Assembly: GCF_024498355.1 (NCBI RefSeq)
Contig: NZ_CP101833.1
Coordinates: 2,771,001-2,835,000 of the forward strand
Length of the DNA: 64,000 nucleotides
Direction of reading: 5' to 3'
Source of the DNA: Bacillus pumilus
GTDB taxonomy: Bacteria; Bacillota; Bacilli; Bacillales; Bacillaceae
The position numbers and the translations under genes are program-made. Of the stretch, positions 17,709 to 24,918 are shown in pieces; within the stretch, counting starts at the first letter, position 1; every line of letters starts with the position of its first letter. The notes under the pieces are model-generated. The model was not told the DNA's origin. It was given only the letters and a program-made list of their open reading frames with translations, and searched no databases.

Positions 17709-17879
17709 TCATTTATAGTACCATATATATTCTGCAGACATTTGCCCTTTTTTTAATCCTTGAATGATTGCTTTCATTGTTTGCTCATCTGTATGAATTA
17801 AACTTGCATTCCCTAAGTCCAATTCATTCACAACACTAGGATTTTTTATTAAATATGCAATGATATTTTGAATGTTCAA
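17709..17879 (-). CDS. comX: ComX competence pheromone precursor
   Basis: A 56-residue precursor read directly from the minus strand. It starts at TTG 17879, overlapping the comQ stop, with AAGGAGGAGG in the end of comQ as ribosome site. The N-terminal part reads MNIQNIIAYLIKNPSVVNEL, like other ComX leaders. The C-terminus ends SAEYIWYYK; Trp53, four residues from the end, is the expected site of isoprenylation by ComQ. The tail differs from the B. subtilis 168 form (ending TRQWGD), so this is a different pherotype. The nearby ATG at 17883 is out of frame. Confidence 0.88.
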   Translation of the reverse strand: MNIQNIIAYLIKNPSVVNELDLGNASLIHTDEQTMKAIIQGLKKGQMSAEYIWYYK

Positions 17880-18793
17880 TCATTGCCCTCCTCCTTTGTC
17901 ATAAATTCATATAATTGTTCCTTCTTTTTTTTAGGTAAATCAAGTTGTTCGATTCCTTGCCTCATTTTTAACAGCATAATCTCTCTCATGGATACCATGT
18001 ACTGAGTCAAACCAGCCTCAAGTAATTTCTGCTTCAGTTGAAAAGGTTCTTGCTCTGACTCATCTAGTCGACCAGAAAAGTATTCAAAAAGCTCATGACT
18101 GGCATCGTTAAAACGCCTTTTTAAATAACTGAATGCCAATGTTTGTTTTTTTTGCAAATCTCCATTTTTTTTCGAAAATACCGCAAAAAAATCGTTACTG
18201 ATCTGTTCAGCAACACCATAATATATCGAATAAGACTCGACAATTGAATTGATTTCTCTTGTCGCTAAATAAACACCTAGCACACTCGAAAGAGCTGTTA
18301 ATGAGCCTGATTTTTTCCTTAAAACCTCTAAACACTCTTCTTCAGTTCCATGCATATGACGCAAATCCTCATGTTGCCCTTCCATTGACATCTTTATGAG
18401 GTGAAACAGTTTCTCTATTAGTTGAGAATTATTTTCACATATTGATGTGATGAATTGAATGCTTAATGTGTACAAATACGTAGAAGCATTGATGGCCACC
18501 CCTTGGTTAACGTTCATCCAAGGATACGAATCATTGTCCTGATCTTCAATATCATCTAATATATCGGCTGATAATATGAGAAGTTCAATCCCTGCTGCCA
18601 GTTTTGTAATCGCTTGCTTGTCTTTTCCGCCAAATGCCTCATAATGCTGATAAGCCAATTGCCCAAAAGGAAATTCATTCTTTATATCTGTAAATTCATG
18701 AAGCAGCTTTTGTAAATCATTCTGCCTGACTGCATGTTGAATAAAATCAGACATATTCTGCTTGATTTTTGTATTCTCTAGATAGTTTAGCAT
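17876..18793 (-). CDS. comQ: ComX-modifying isoprenyl transferase ComQ
   Basis: A 305-residue polyprenyl-synthase-fold protein. The first Asp-rich motif DDIEDQD lies near residue 98 and matches DDxxD. The second region, around SNDFFAVFSKKN, is degenerate, as in other ComQ proteins. ComQ attaches an isoprenoid to the conserved Trp of ComX and is needed for its export. It overlaps comX by 4 bp. The ribosome site before ATG 18793 is weak (GGTGAGG, 13 bases away). Sequence similarity to B. subtilis ComQ is low but co-linear. Confidence 0.92.
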   Translation of the reverse strand: MLNYLENTKIKQNMSDFIQHAVRQNDLQKLLHEFTDIKNEFPFGQLAYQHYEAFGGKDKQAITKLAAGIELLILSADILDDIEDQDNDSYPWMNVNQGVAINASTYLYTLSIQFITSICENNSQLIEKLFHLIKMSMEGQHEDLRHMHGTEEECLEVLRKKSGSLTALSSVLGVYLATREINSIVESYSIYYGVAEQISNDFFAVFSKKNGDLQKKQTLAFSYLKRRFNDASHELFEYFSGRLDESEQEPFQLKQKLLEAGLTQYMVSMREIMLLKMRQGIEQLDLPKKKKEQLYEFMTKEEGND

Positions 18794-18921
18794 ACTCGGT
18801 CTTGTACCTCACCCTCTCGCCTCTTATTTTACTAAAAAGACATAAGCAAATGTCCACTGACATCACTATTTAACAATTATATAATAATATATCCTTTTTT
18901 TGTATGTATTTGGATAAAAAA

Positions 18922-18945
18922 AAGACTTGATGATTATCAAGTCTT
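18922..18945 (-). terminator. Terminator of degQ
   Basis: Perfect 10-bp stem AAGACTTGAT / ATCAAGTCTT with a 4-base loop and eight T residues on the minus strand, overlapping the first base of the stop codon. The stem closely resembles the comP-comA hairpin. Confidence 0.88.
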
Positions 18946-19085
18946 TAAGAAATTTTCACATATTCATATTTGTCGTATTGATCAATGCTTTTGTTAATGT
19001 TATGAAGAGAAGCCGTTGTTTCTCTAATTTCGTTTTCAAGTTTCCACAATAATTGTTTAAGTTCTTCGATTTCATACTTTTCCAT
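18945..19085 (-). CDS. degQ: DegQ, small activator of the DegS-DegU system
   Basis: A 46-residue protein, the exact length of B. subtilis DegQ, with the conserved core LLWKLENEIRETTASLHNIN and the end SIDQYDKYEYVKIS. Start ATG 19085 follows AAGGAGAG at 8 bp; the open frame to 19193 is the promoter region. DegQ promotes phosphate transfer from DegS to DegU and so raises degradative-enzyme and exopolymer production. A ComA box upstream ties it to the quorum signal made by the neighbouring comQXPA genes. Confidence 0.95.
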   Translation of the reverse strand: MEKYEIEELKQLLWKLENEIRETTASLHNINKSIDQYDKYEYVKIS

Positions 19086-19590
19086 CGATTCCACTCTCCT
19101 TTTTTGGAAGATCAATGTATTTGTGTATGGTGATTGGGTCATAAGTATTTGATCTGTTACTAACAGTGTAAATGCTATTGAGTATTTTTTCACCGAAAAG
19201 TATGCACAAAACGTGTGCGTGATACCGCAAAATTCAATAGGTCTTTTTTCATCATTTTCTGACTTTTCAAATCATACTTTTATCTCAATTTCAAAGGAGT
19301 TGCGTCATTTTTGCGACAAGAATAGGCATCATTCGTCACACTTCTCTCACAACCGAACGTACGATCCCTTTCATTTCCTCGGTTTTACGTGTCATAGGTC
19401 AGACGACAGACTCTACTGTGGACACCGCAATTTTTTTGTGACATTCACCGAAATTGACCGCAAAAGTACCTATTTTTATGATGAATTTCCAAAGATAGAA
19501 AGATCATTTTGATTCTTTATTCTGATTTTCTACATACATTTAGAACAGATATCCGTCCAATTTCACTTCAATGTGAGAAGAGGTGACCAT
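19086..19590. other. Divergent intergenic region degQ / yuzC
   Basis: 505 bp without a gene that I can support. The degQ-proximal half holds the promoter and ComA box described separately. The remainder is AT-rich with several short ACCGCAA/TTGCGG half-sites but no clear promoter for yuzC that I could fix by eye. Confidence 0.6.
19165..19230 (-). promoter_or_regulatory. ComA-dependent degQ promoter
   Basis: Read on the minus strand, 19230-19215 is TTGCGG-TATC-ACGCAC, which matches the ComA box TTGCGG-N4-CCGCAA at 10 of 12 positions. A plausible -10 (TACACT) lies at 19170-19165, placing the box centre near -64, where ComA boxes usually act. Two further TTGCGG half-sites occur upstream (near 19425-19435 and 19457-19463). 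Confidence 0.65.
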
Positions 19591-19944
19591 GTGTTTTACT
19601 ATGTTCCTTATCCTACTTTGCAGGTTCCCGCAATGAGTAGCGCATACCCGCGCACGCCTATGACTTTTCCTCCAGTTGATGCACACTCGTTTCAACGAGC
19701 AGCAAAGGAATCAGCCCGTCTTGTTGCTGATGCTTCACTCATTACACAGCAGATTTCCAGCTCGCTTTCATTTGCTCAGCGAATGATGGAGGCTGCTGAA
19801 CGCTCTGATACGACAAGTGTCATCCGAATGCTGAAGCAAATCGGTGTGAAAAGCAATATTGATATCCGCTTTAGTCCAGAAGGCATTCGCATCTACTTGT
19901 CTATGACTTCGAGCAGGCTTTTTCTGCTTTTACAGTGGGGATAA
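19591..19944 (+). CDS. yuzC: Conserved small protein YuzC
   Basis: A 117-residue protein starting MFYYVPYPTLQVP. It has a proline-rich N-terminus, an amphipathic helical middle (residues 35-75) and a C-terminal end SPEGIRIYLSMTSSRLFLLLQW. GTG 19591 follows AGAAGAGGTGAC; an upstream GTG at 19573 has no ribosome site. Position next to degQ matches B. subtilis yuzC, which I recall as spore-associated with no known activity. No catalytic motif is seen. Confidence 0.8.
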   Translation: MFYYVPYPTLQVPAMSSAYPRTPMTFPPVDAHSFQRAAKESARLVADASLITQQISSSLSFAQRMMEAAERSDTTSVIRMLKQIGVKSNIDIRFSPEGIRIYLSMTSSRLFLLLQWG

Positions 19945-19951
19945 CTAAGAA

Positions 19952-19981
19952 AAGCCGCTCTGACGTGAGCGGCTTCTTTTT
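19952..19981 (+). terminator. Terminator of yuzC
   Basis: Stem AAGCCGCTC / GAGCGGCTT with a 6-base loop, then CTTTTT, running directly into repeat copy A. Confidence 0.85.
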
Positions 19982-20067
19982 AGCGTGATTTGAAAACCCT
20001 TGAAGTCTAGGAAGGATGAGCACCGGAGCGCAGATCGCAGGCGAATGCGAGGGTTTATCTATACGCT
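19982..20067 (+). repeat. Dispersed terminator-associated repeat, copy A (short form)
   Basis: 86 bp from AGCGTGATTTGAAAACCC to GGGTTTATCTATACGCT. It shares with copies B, C and D the ends AGCGTG...ACGCT and the inner text CTTGAAGTCTAGGAAGGA, GAGCACCGGAGCG and GAATGCGAGGGTTT. An internal stretch of about 34 bp present in C and D is missing or altered. The left end is fused to the yuzC terminator at CTTCTTTT; the right end stops exactly at the pdeH stop codon. No duplicated terminator is seen on the right. It does not encode a protein. Confidence 0.9.
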
Positions 20068-21293
20068 TAAGATTCAAACATTTTATGACACCATTCAATG
20101 GCTTCTATATAACAGCCGTAGGCTTCTTGTTTAGGGAGATTCCCATCCAGCATCTCATCATCCCATTCATTTCGTTCAATACGTTTGGCAACGTCTAACA
20201 CAAAAGAATAATCATTTTCATAGCCAAGTAGTGCCTCGCCAACTTCATCAGAAAGCGGCAGCTCTTTCACAAGTTCTGTAATGTCTGCCCTGACAAGCGT
20301 ATCAATGAGTGAAAACATGCCTGTCAGCATATAAGAGGCTGGATGCTCTCGTTCAGTATGATTGGCAATGAGTTCACACGTTTTCGCACGAATGAATGAC
20401 ATTTTGATAATTTCTTTTTGGCTTGAGTTGGCTTGGACATTCAGTTCTTTAAAAGAAAGAATAAAGATCCAGCGCCGAATTTCATTAAAACCAAGCAGGA
20501 TAATCGCCTGCCGGATACTCTTAATTTGATAAAGACGTCTCATGCCGCCAGAATTCAGCATTTTTAATAATTGGTATGATAGCGAAAGGTCACTCTCAAT
20601 AAAATGTGTCACTGTCTGGATATTCGGTTGTTCCTTGCTTAGCTCATTTAAAAGCTGGTGGTACGCATGGAAGCTAGTCGATAATGCTCGTCCTGATATC
20701 ACGTGCGGCTCACTAAAAAAATACCCTTGAAACAGATGAAAGCCAGCTTTTAGCGCTTCTTCATATTCTTTTCGCGTTTCCACCTTTTCTGCAAGGAATC
20801 GAAGTCGATACTTTTTATATGTATTCAGAATATCTCTTCGCTCTTCCGATGTTGTCTTCACAAAATCTATTTTTAAAATATCAATGCAATAGAGGAGTTC
20901 GTTAAGCAACTTATCACTAAAATGTGTTCCATTAAGAAAGAAATCATCGAGTGCAATCGTATATCCCCATTTTTTTAATTGCTTACATCTCATAATAAGT
21001 GCTTGGGTAATCGGTACATTTTCTAATATCTCGATCACAAGCTGATGCGGATCAAAATAGGTGAGCAGATCAGACGAAAGCAAGCTTTCGGTGAAATTAA
21101 TGTAGCATCGTTTTCCTTCTGTAAGTGTTTCGATGCCAATGTTTAAAAAACTGTTAATAATGAGGTCCGTTGTCGCTTGATCACCATCTTCAGCGCTATA
21201 TGTATTGGTTTCACTATCTCTATAAAGCAGCTCATATGATACGACTTGTTCTTTTCTGTTAAAAATAGGCTGTCTCGCAACAAACACCCTCAA
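20067..21293 (-). CDS. pdeH: Cyclic-di-GMP phosphodiesterase, EAL plus HDOD domains (PdeH)
   Basis: A 408-residue protein (B. subtilis YuxH 409). The N-terminal EAL domain has the active-site series YELLYRD, CYINFTE, LVIEILEN, ALDDFF, ILKIDFV, AEKVET and FQGYFF, so all expected metal- and base-binding residues are present. A C-terminal HDOD domain follows from about residue 200. It hydrolyses c-di-GMP and so favours motility. Start TTG 21293 (MRVFVARQPIF) follows AAAGGAGG; the frame is open to 21323 but the ribosome site lies inside that extension. The stop codon abuts repeat copy A. Confidence 0.92.
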   Translation of the reverse strand: MRVFVARQPIFNRKEQVVSYELLYRDSETNTYSAEDGDQATTDLIINSFLNIGIETLTEGKRCYINFTESLLSSDLLTYFDPHQLVIEILENVPITQALIMRCKQLKKWGYTIALDDFFLNGTHFSDKLLNELLYCIDILKIDFVKTTSEERRDILNTYKKYRLRFLAEKVETRKEYEEALKAGFHLFQGYFFSEPHVISGRALSTSFHAYHQLLNELSKEQPNIQTVTHFIESDLSLSYQLLKMLNSGGMRRLYQIKSIRQAIILLGFNEIRRWIFILSFKELNVQANSSQKEIIKMSFIRAKTCELIANHTEREHPASYMLTGMFSLIDTLVRADITELVKELPLSDEVGEALLGYENDYSFVLDVAKRIERNEWDDEMLDGNLPKQEAYGCYIEAIEWCHKMFES

Positions 21294-21386
21294 CTGCTCC
21301 AATCCTCCTTTATGAAATGACAAACAAGATGTGCTTTCAGTATACCAAATGATTGCCCGAATGGTTCATTTTGAACAGGTCAAAAT

Positions 21387-21417
21387 AAAAAAAGAGACCA
21401 TCTGGCTTGATGATCTC
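21387..21417 (-). terminator. Terminator of pncB
   Basis: Stem GAGATCATC / GATGGTCTC followed on the minus strand by seven T residues. Confidence 0.88.
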
Positions 21418-21431
21418 CTTTTCTTCCACAC

Positions 21432-22901
21432 TTAGCTTTCATAAAGCTCTTTTTTGATTTTATTTTTTACATCATGGATAAATTGCATCTTATTATCCCA
21501 GCATTTTTGACTCAAATCGACTGGATATTCTTCTGGTTTGCTGATTCGTTTGTACTCCTCCCAGAAGAGTCCGAGACTGTCCTGCACATAGGCTTGAATC
21601 GTTTGAATATCCGGATTATCATACACAAGTTTTCCTTGTTCGAAGATTGGGACGTGAAGATCCTTTGCCACAAAGTTTGTCACAAATTTGCTGATAAATG
21701 TATGCACAGGATGGAACATTTTCAGCTTATCTTCACTTTGAACATCTTCCTCTTCAAGAGCAATGTAGTCGCCCTCCGAGTGATGATTCAATTGATTGAT
21801 AATGCGGTACACACGTTTACGGCCTGGTGTTGTCACTTTCTCTGGGTTGGATGAAATTTTGATGGTGTCATTCATCTTGCCATTCTCTTCAATCGACACA
21901 AGCTTATACACAGCACCGAGGGCTGGCTGATCAAATGCTGTGATCAGTTTTGTCCCAACACCCCACACATCAATTTTTGCGCCCTGTGCTTTTAAATTCA
22001 TGATGGTGTGTTCATCAAGATCGCTTGATGCAATGATTTTTGCGTCATGAAATCCTGCTTCATCCAGCATCGTTCTAGCTTTTTTAGACAAGTATGCAAG
22101 GTCTCCGCTATCAAGTCTGACACCGATGAAGTTGATTTTGTCTCCGAATTCTTTCGCAACCTTAATCGCATTCGGAATGCCAGATCTGACGGTATCATAC
22201 GTATCGACTAAAAAGACACAGTCTGTATGTGTTTCAGCGTATTTTTTAAATGCTGTATACTCGTCGCGATAGGCTTGTACAAGCGCGTGGGCATGTGTTC
22301 CTGATACTGGGATATTGAAGCGTTTCCCTGCACGAACATTACTTGTAGCCTGGAATCCGCCGATCAATGCCGCTCTTGCTCCCCACATGGCTGCATCCAT
22401 TTCATGCGCACGTCTTGTTCCGAATTCTAATGCTGTCTCATCTTCAATGATTCCTTTAATCCGAGCCGCCTTTGTTGCGATCAGCGTCTGGAAATTCACA
22501 ATATTGAGCAGTGCCGTTTCGATGAGCTGCGCTTCAACTAGCGTTGCTTCGATGCGCATAATTGGTTCATTCGCAAAGACAATTTCGCCTTCTCGCATTG
22601 AATGAAGTGTACCTGTAAAGGACAACCCGCTTAAGTATTCAATGAAATCGCTTTTATAACCGAGTTCATCTTTTAAATACGCAAGATCGCTTTCGGTGAA
22701 GGAGAAGTCCGATAAATATTCAATCGCTTTCTCTAAACCAGCAAATACAGCGAAGCCATTGTCAAATGGAAGCTTTCTAAAGAAGAGTTCAAAGACTGCC
22801 TTCTTTTCATGAATGCCGTCTCTCCAATACGTTTCTGCCATGTTAATTTGATAAAGATCTGTATGTAGTGATAAACTGTCGTCAATAAACCGATGCTCCA
22901 A
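21432..22901 (-). CDS. pncB: Nicotinate phosphoribosyltransferase
   Basis: A 489-residue enzyme (B. subtilis 490) that makes nicotinate mononucleotide from nicotinate and PRPP in NAD salvage. Visible motifs are LYQINMAETYW at the N-terminus, FGTRRAHEMDAAMWGARAAL (residues about 155-175, with the conserved His), GVRLDSGDLAYLSK and SSDLDEH, and GVGTKLITA for phosphate binding. Starts at TTG behind AAGGAGAATGGAAG. It lies 17 bp after pncA, which supplies its substrate. Confidence 0.95.
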   Translation of the reverse strand: MEHRFIDDSLSLHTDLYQINMAETYWRDGIHEKKAVFELFFRKLPFDNGFAVFAGLEKAIEYLSDFSFTESDLAYLKDELGYKSDFIEYLSGLSFTGTLHSMREGEIVFANEPIMRIEATLVEAQLIETALLNIVNFQTLIATKAARIKGIIEDETALEFGTRRAHEMDAAMWGARAALIGGFQATSNVRAGKRFNIPVSGTHAHALVQAYRDEYTAFKKYAETHTDCVFLVDTYDTVRSGIPNAIKVAKEFGDKINFIGVRLDSGDLAYLSKKARTMLDEAGFHDAKIIASSDLDEHTIMNLKAQGAKIDVWGVGTKLITAFDQPALGAVYKLVSIEENGKMNDTIKISSNPEKVTTPGRKRVYRIINQLNHHSEGDYIALEEEDVQSEDKLKMFHPVHTFISKFVTNFVAKDLHVPIFEQGKLVYDNPDIQTIQAYVQDSLGLFWEEYKRISKPEEYPVDLSQKCWDNKMQFIHDVKNKIKKELYES

Positions 22902-22918
22902 CTTCCATTCTCCTTCCC

Positions 22919-23470
22919 TTACTTAACCACTTTCGCACCAAGCGTCTGCTCAAAGTGAGAAAGTGCCCACTCGTGCCCCGCTTCATTAAAACTCGCCACG
23001 GCATTCTGATGAATCACAAGCTCAAAGCCTTTATTGTACGCATCCACAGCTGTATGAAGTACACAAATATCTGTACACACTCCGGCTAAATGAAGTTCAG
23101 TGATGCCGCGCTCGCGCAGTTTCATTTCTAATTGAGTGCCTGCAAAAGCAGAGTATCTTGTTTTTTCCATATAGTAGACATGTTTTAAATGTTTTGACGT
23201 GTGAAATAGTGAACTTAGTTTGCCATAAAGTTCAATTCCCTCTGTCCCGCGAATATTATGGGGCGGAAATAACTTTGTTTCTGGATGATAAGGGTCCTCT
23301 TCTTCATGATGATCGACCGCAAAGACGACAAAGTGTCCTTCATCAATAAACGAAGAAGTGATCTCTGTGATCTTAGGTTCAATCGCCTGTCCAGGCTTTC
23401 CACATGTCAGTTTTCCATCGTCTGAAACAAAATCAACTGTATAATCAATACAAATCAATGCTTTGCCCAT
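22919..23470 (-). CDS. pncA: Nicotinamidase
   Basis: A 183-residue isochorismatase-fold enzyme converting nicotinamide to nicotinate and ammonia. The catalytic triad is visible as D9 (CIDYT), K103 (MEKTRYSAF) and C136 (GVCTDICV). Metal ligands D53, H55, H62 and H71 fit the AVDHH, YHPET and FPPHN motifs. ATG 23470 has GGGAGAG six bases upstream and yields the B. subtilis length; two upstream in-frame ATGs overlap that ribosome site. Operon with pncB. Confidence 0.95.
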   Translation of the reverse strand: MGKALICIDYTVDFVSDDGKLTCGKPGQAIEPKITEITSSFIDEGHFVVFAVDHHEEEDPYHPETKLFPPHNIRGTEGIELYGKLSSLFHTSKHLKHVYYMEKTRYSAFAGTQLEMKLRERGITELHLAGVCTDICVLHTAVDAYNKGFELVIHQNAVASFNEAGHEWALSHFEQTLGAKVVK

Positions 23471-23530
23471 CCGCATCTCTCCCATATGCTCTTTTGAATC
23501 ATTATAGCCTATTCATTTCACTAGGGAAAC

Positions 23531-23938
23531 CTATTCAACAGATTCACGAGAAAAAGCGTTTTGAAACAGCTCATCTTCTATATAGATGTGCTCTTGATTG
23601 ATCGCACTTGGCACCTCTATGACAAGGCCAAAAGGCGAGTGTGCTTCGTGATGATTCACCACTTTAAAAGAGCATCCAGCGGCATTTGCCATTTTGATAT
23701 ATTGAGAATAAGAAGCATAAGACAATTCACCATTTAAAAGAACAGTGGCTTGTCGATTGGCCTTTAATACTTGTTCTACCTCTTGATACGGTTTATTTCT
23801 TAATACCTGTCCCTTTGTCAGGGCGAGAAGCGCTCGTTCCCTTAATGAACCGAGAAACATTCTTCGTTCATCGGGTTTTGTTTCAGCATGTCCAAATATC
23901 CCTTGCTGCAAATAAAAGTCTACGGATTCTTCTTTCAT
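23531..23938 (-). CDS. yueI: Conserved protein YueI (DUF1694)
   Basis: A 135-residue cytoplasmic protein with the family pattern: an N-terminal LQQGIFGHAETKPDERRMFLGSLRERALLALTKGQV, then RQATVLLNGELSYASYSQYIKMA and a C-terminal GLVIEVPSAI. The fold resembles L7Ae/L30e-like domains described for this family; no activity is known to me. Start ATG 23938 follows CAGGAG. Neighbours pncA and yueH lie on the same strand and the group may form one transcript. Confidence 0.8.
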   Translation of the reverse strand: MKEESVDFYLQQGIFGHAETKPDERRMFLGSLRERALLALTKGQVLRNKPYQEVEQVLKANRQATVLLNGELSYASYSQYIKMANAAGCSFKVVNHHEAHSPFGLVIEVPSAINQEHIYIEDELFQNAFSRESVE

Positions 23939-23965
23939 CGCTGTTTTCACTCCTGTTTACTGAAT

Positions 23966-24214
23966 TTACATTTCTGTGACCCAGTGCACAATCTTTAGTG
24001 CGAGCTCACGGGCTTCGTCTGTTTCTACTCTTTCCATTAAGGATTGTTCAAGTGATTGTTCAAGCTGCGCTTTTTCGTCCTCATACGCAATGGAAATACT
24101 CCATTCAATATCAGGTACGGCGACAAGTGTTTTATATTCTTTTTTATTTTCATGTAAATATACATTGTAGGTCTTTAATTGCCCGCTTGTGATGTGCGCT
24201 TTTCTTATTTTCAT
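23966..24214 (-). CDS. yueH: Conserved small protein YueH
   Basis: An 82-residue protein (B. subtilis 82) beginning MKIRKAHITSGQLKTYNVYL and containing HENKKEYKTLVAVPDIEWSISI. The C-terminal half is acidic and helical, ending KIVHWVTEM. ATG 24214 was chosen from length and from an AGAGGTG site upstream; the open frame extends to 24316 without a start signal. Function unknown. Confidence 0.78.
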   Translation of the reverse strand: MKIRKAHITSGQLKTYNVYLHENKKEYKTLVAVPDIEWSISIAYEDEKAQLEQSLEQSLMERVETDEARELALKIVHWVTEM

Positions 24215-24266
24215 TAGACTTTTTTCACACCTCTTTTTCTCCTTACATCCATATCCATTGTACCAT

Positions 24267-24306
24267 AAAAAAAGACAGCTTCTGAAAAGGAATCCCTTCC
24301 AAAGCT
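24267..24306 (-). terminator. Terminator after yueG copy 2
   Basis: Minus-strand stem CAGCTT-GGAA / TTCC-AAGCTG with a T-run of seven. Same ending (GCTGTCTTTTTT) as the terminator after yueG copy 1. Confidence 0.78.
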
Positions 24307-24308
24307 GG

Positions 24309-24530
24309 CTACGCATTAAAGCTTTTTTGCTGACTAATCAGGTCTGAATCCCAGACAAATGTGACGTTTGGACTGTTGTAGAATTGAGCAAAGTCCCCCG
24401 CATTATAAGTCCCTGAGCCTCCGGCGGAGTGATCGACACTTTTTGGAGAAATGGCAAAAATATCACCGAAATGTGCTGCTCCGTTTCCACTCACACGATC
24501 AATATGAATTGGTCCAACAATTGCTGGCAT
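24309..24530 (-). CDS. yueG: GerPA/GerPF-like spore protein, copy 2 (YueG family)
   Basis: A 73-residue protein starting MPAIVGPIHIDRVSGNGAAH and ending SQQKSFNA, with a Gly/Ser/Asp-rich centre (VDHSAGGSGTYNAGDF). The family (GerPA/GerPF) contributes to spore-coat permeability and germination. It is about two thirds identical by eye to the protein encoded just upstream at 24853-24632, so the two are tandem paralogues. ATG 24530 follows AAGGTGGTG. B. subtilis has one such gene here, as far as I know. Confidence 0.85.
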   Translation of the reverse strand: MPAIVGPIHIDRVSGNGAAHFGDIFAISPKSVDHSAGGSGTYNAGDFAQFYNSPNVTFVWDSDLISQQKSFNA

Positions 24531-24593
24531 CTTTTCACCACCTTTACTACCCTCATCATATGCCCAGCGCAAAAATACGTGTATATCCAACAT

Positions 24594-24630
24594 AAAAAAG
24601 ACAGCTGATACGTCTTATCATCAGCTGTCT
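24594..24630 (-). terminator. Terminator after yueG copy 1
   Basis: Stem AAGACAGCTGAT / ATCAGCTGTCTT with T-run on the minus strand; very stable. Confidence 0.88.
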
Positions 24631-24631
24631 T

Positions 24632-24853
24632 CTATGCATTAAATGATTGAGGCTGGCCAAACAGTGTAAAGTCCCACAGCATGGTGGCATTTGGATCACT
24701 TGTGAGGGACATATAATCGCCTGAATTAAAGGCTCCCGCCCCGCCAGTAGAGTGGTCTACGGCCAAAGGTGCAATGGCCAGAACATCACCGAAAGTAGCC
24801 GCACCGTTTCCTCCTAACGACTCGATATGAATAGGTCCAACGATTGCAGGCAA
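24632..24853 (-). CDS. GerPA/GerPF-like spore protein, copy 1 (YueG family)
   Basis: A 73-residue protein starting MPAIVGPIHIESLGGNGAAT and ending GQPQSFNA. It has the same organisation as the copy downstream (VDHSTGGAGAFNSGDY), aligned without gaps. It starts at TTG behind GGGGGAG. Each copy has its own terminator, so the duplicated unit includes gene plus terminator. Which one is the true orthologue of B. subtilis yueG cannot be decided by eye. Likely expressed in the mother cell or forespore late in sporulation, by family analogy. Confidence 0.85.
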   Translation of the reverse strand: MPAIVGPIHIESLGGNGAATFGDVLAIAPLAVDHSTGGAGAFNSGDYMSLTSDPNATMLWDFTLFGQPQSFNA

Positions 24854-24918
24854 CAGAATCTCCCCCTATCTGCTTATGTAAATCATCTTATGCAAAAGGG
24901 GGAATTTGTGCATCTGTC

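Noticed and set aside
17709..17883. ATG at 17883 as the start of comX
   Set aside because: It is out of frame with the tail that carries the conserved Trp; TTG 17879 is in frame and has a good ribosome site.
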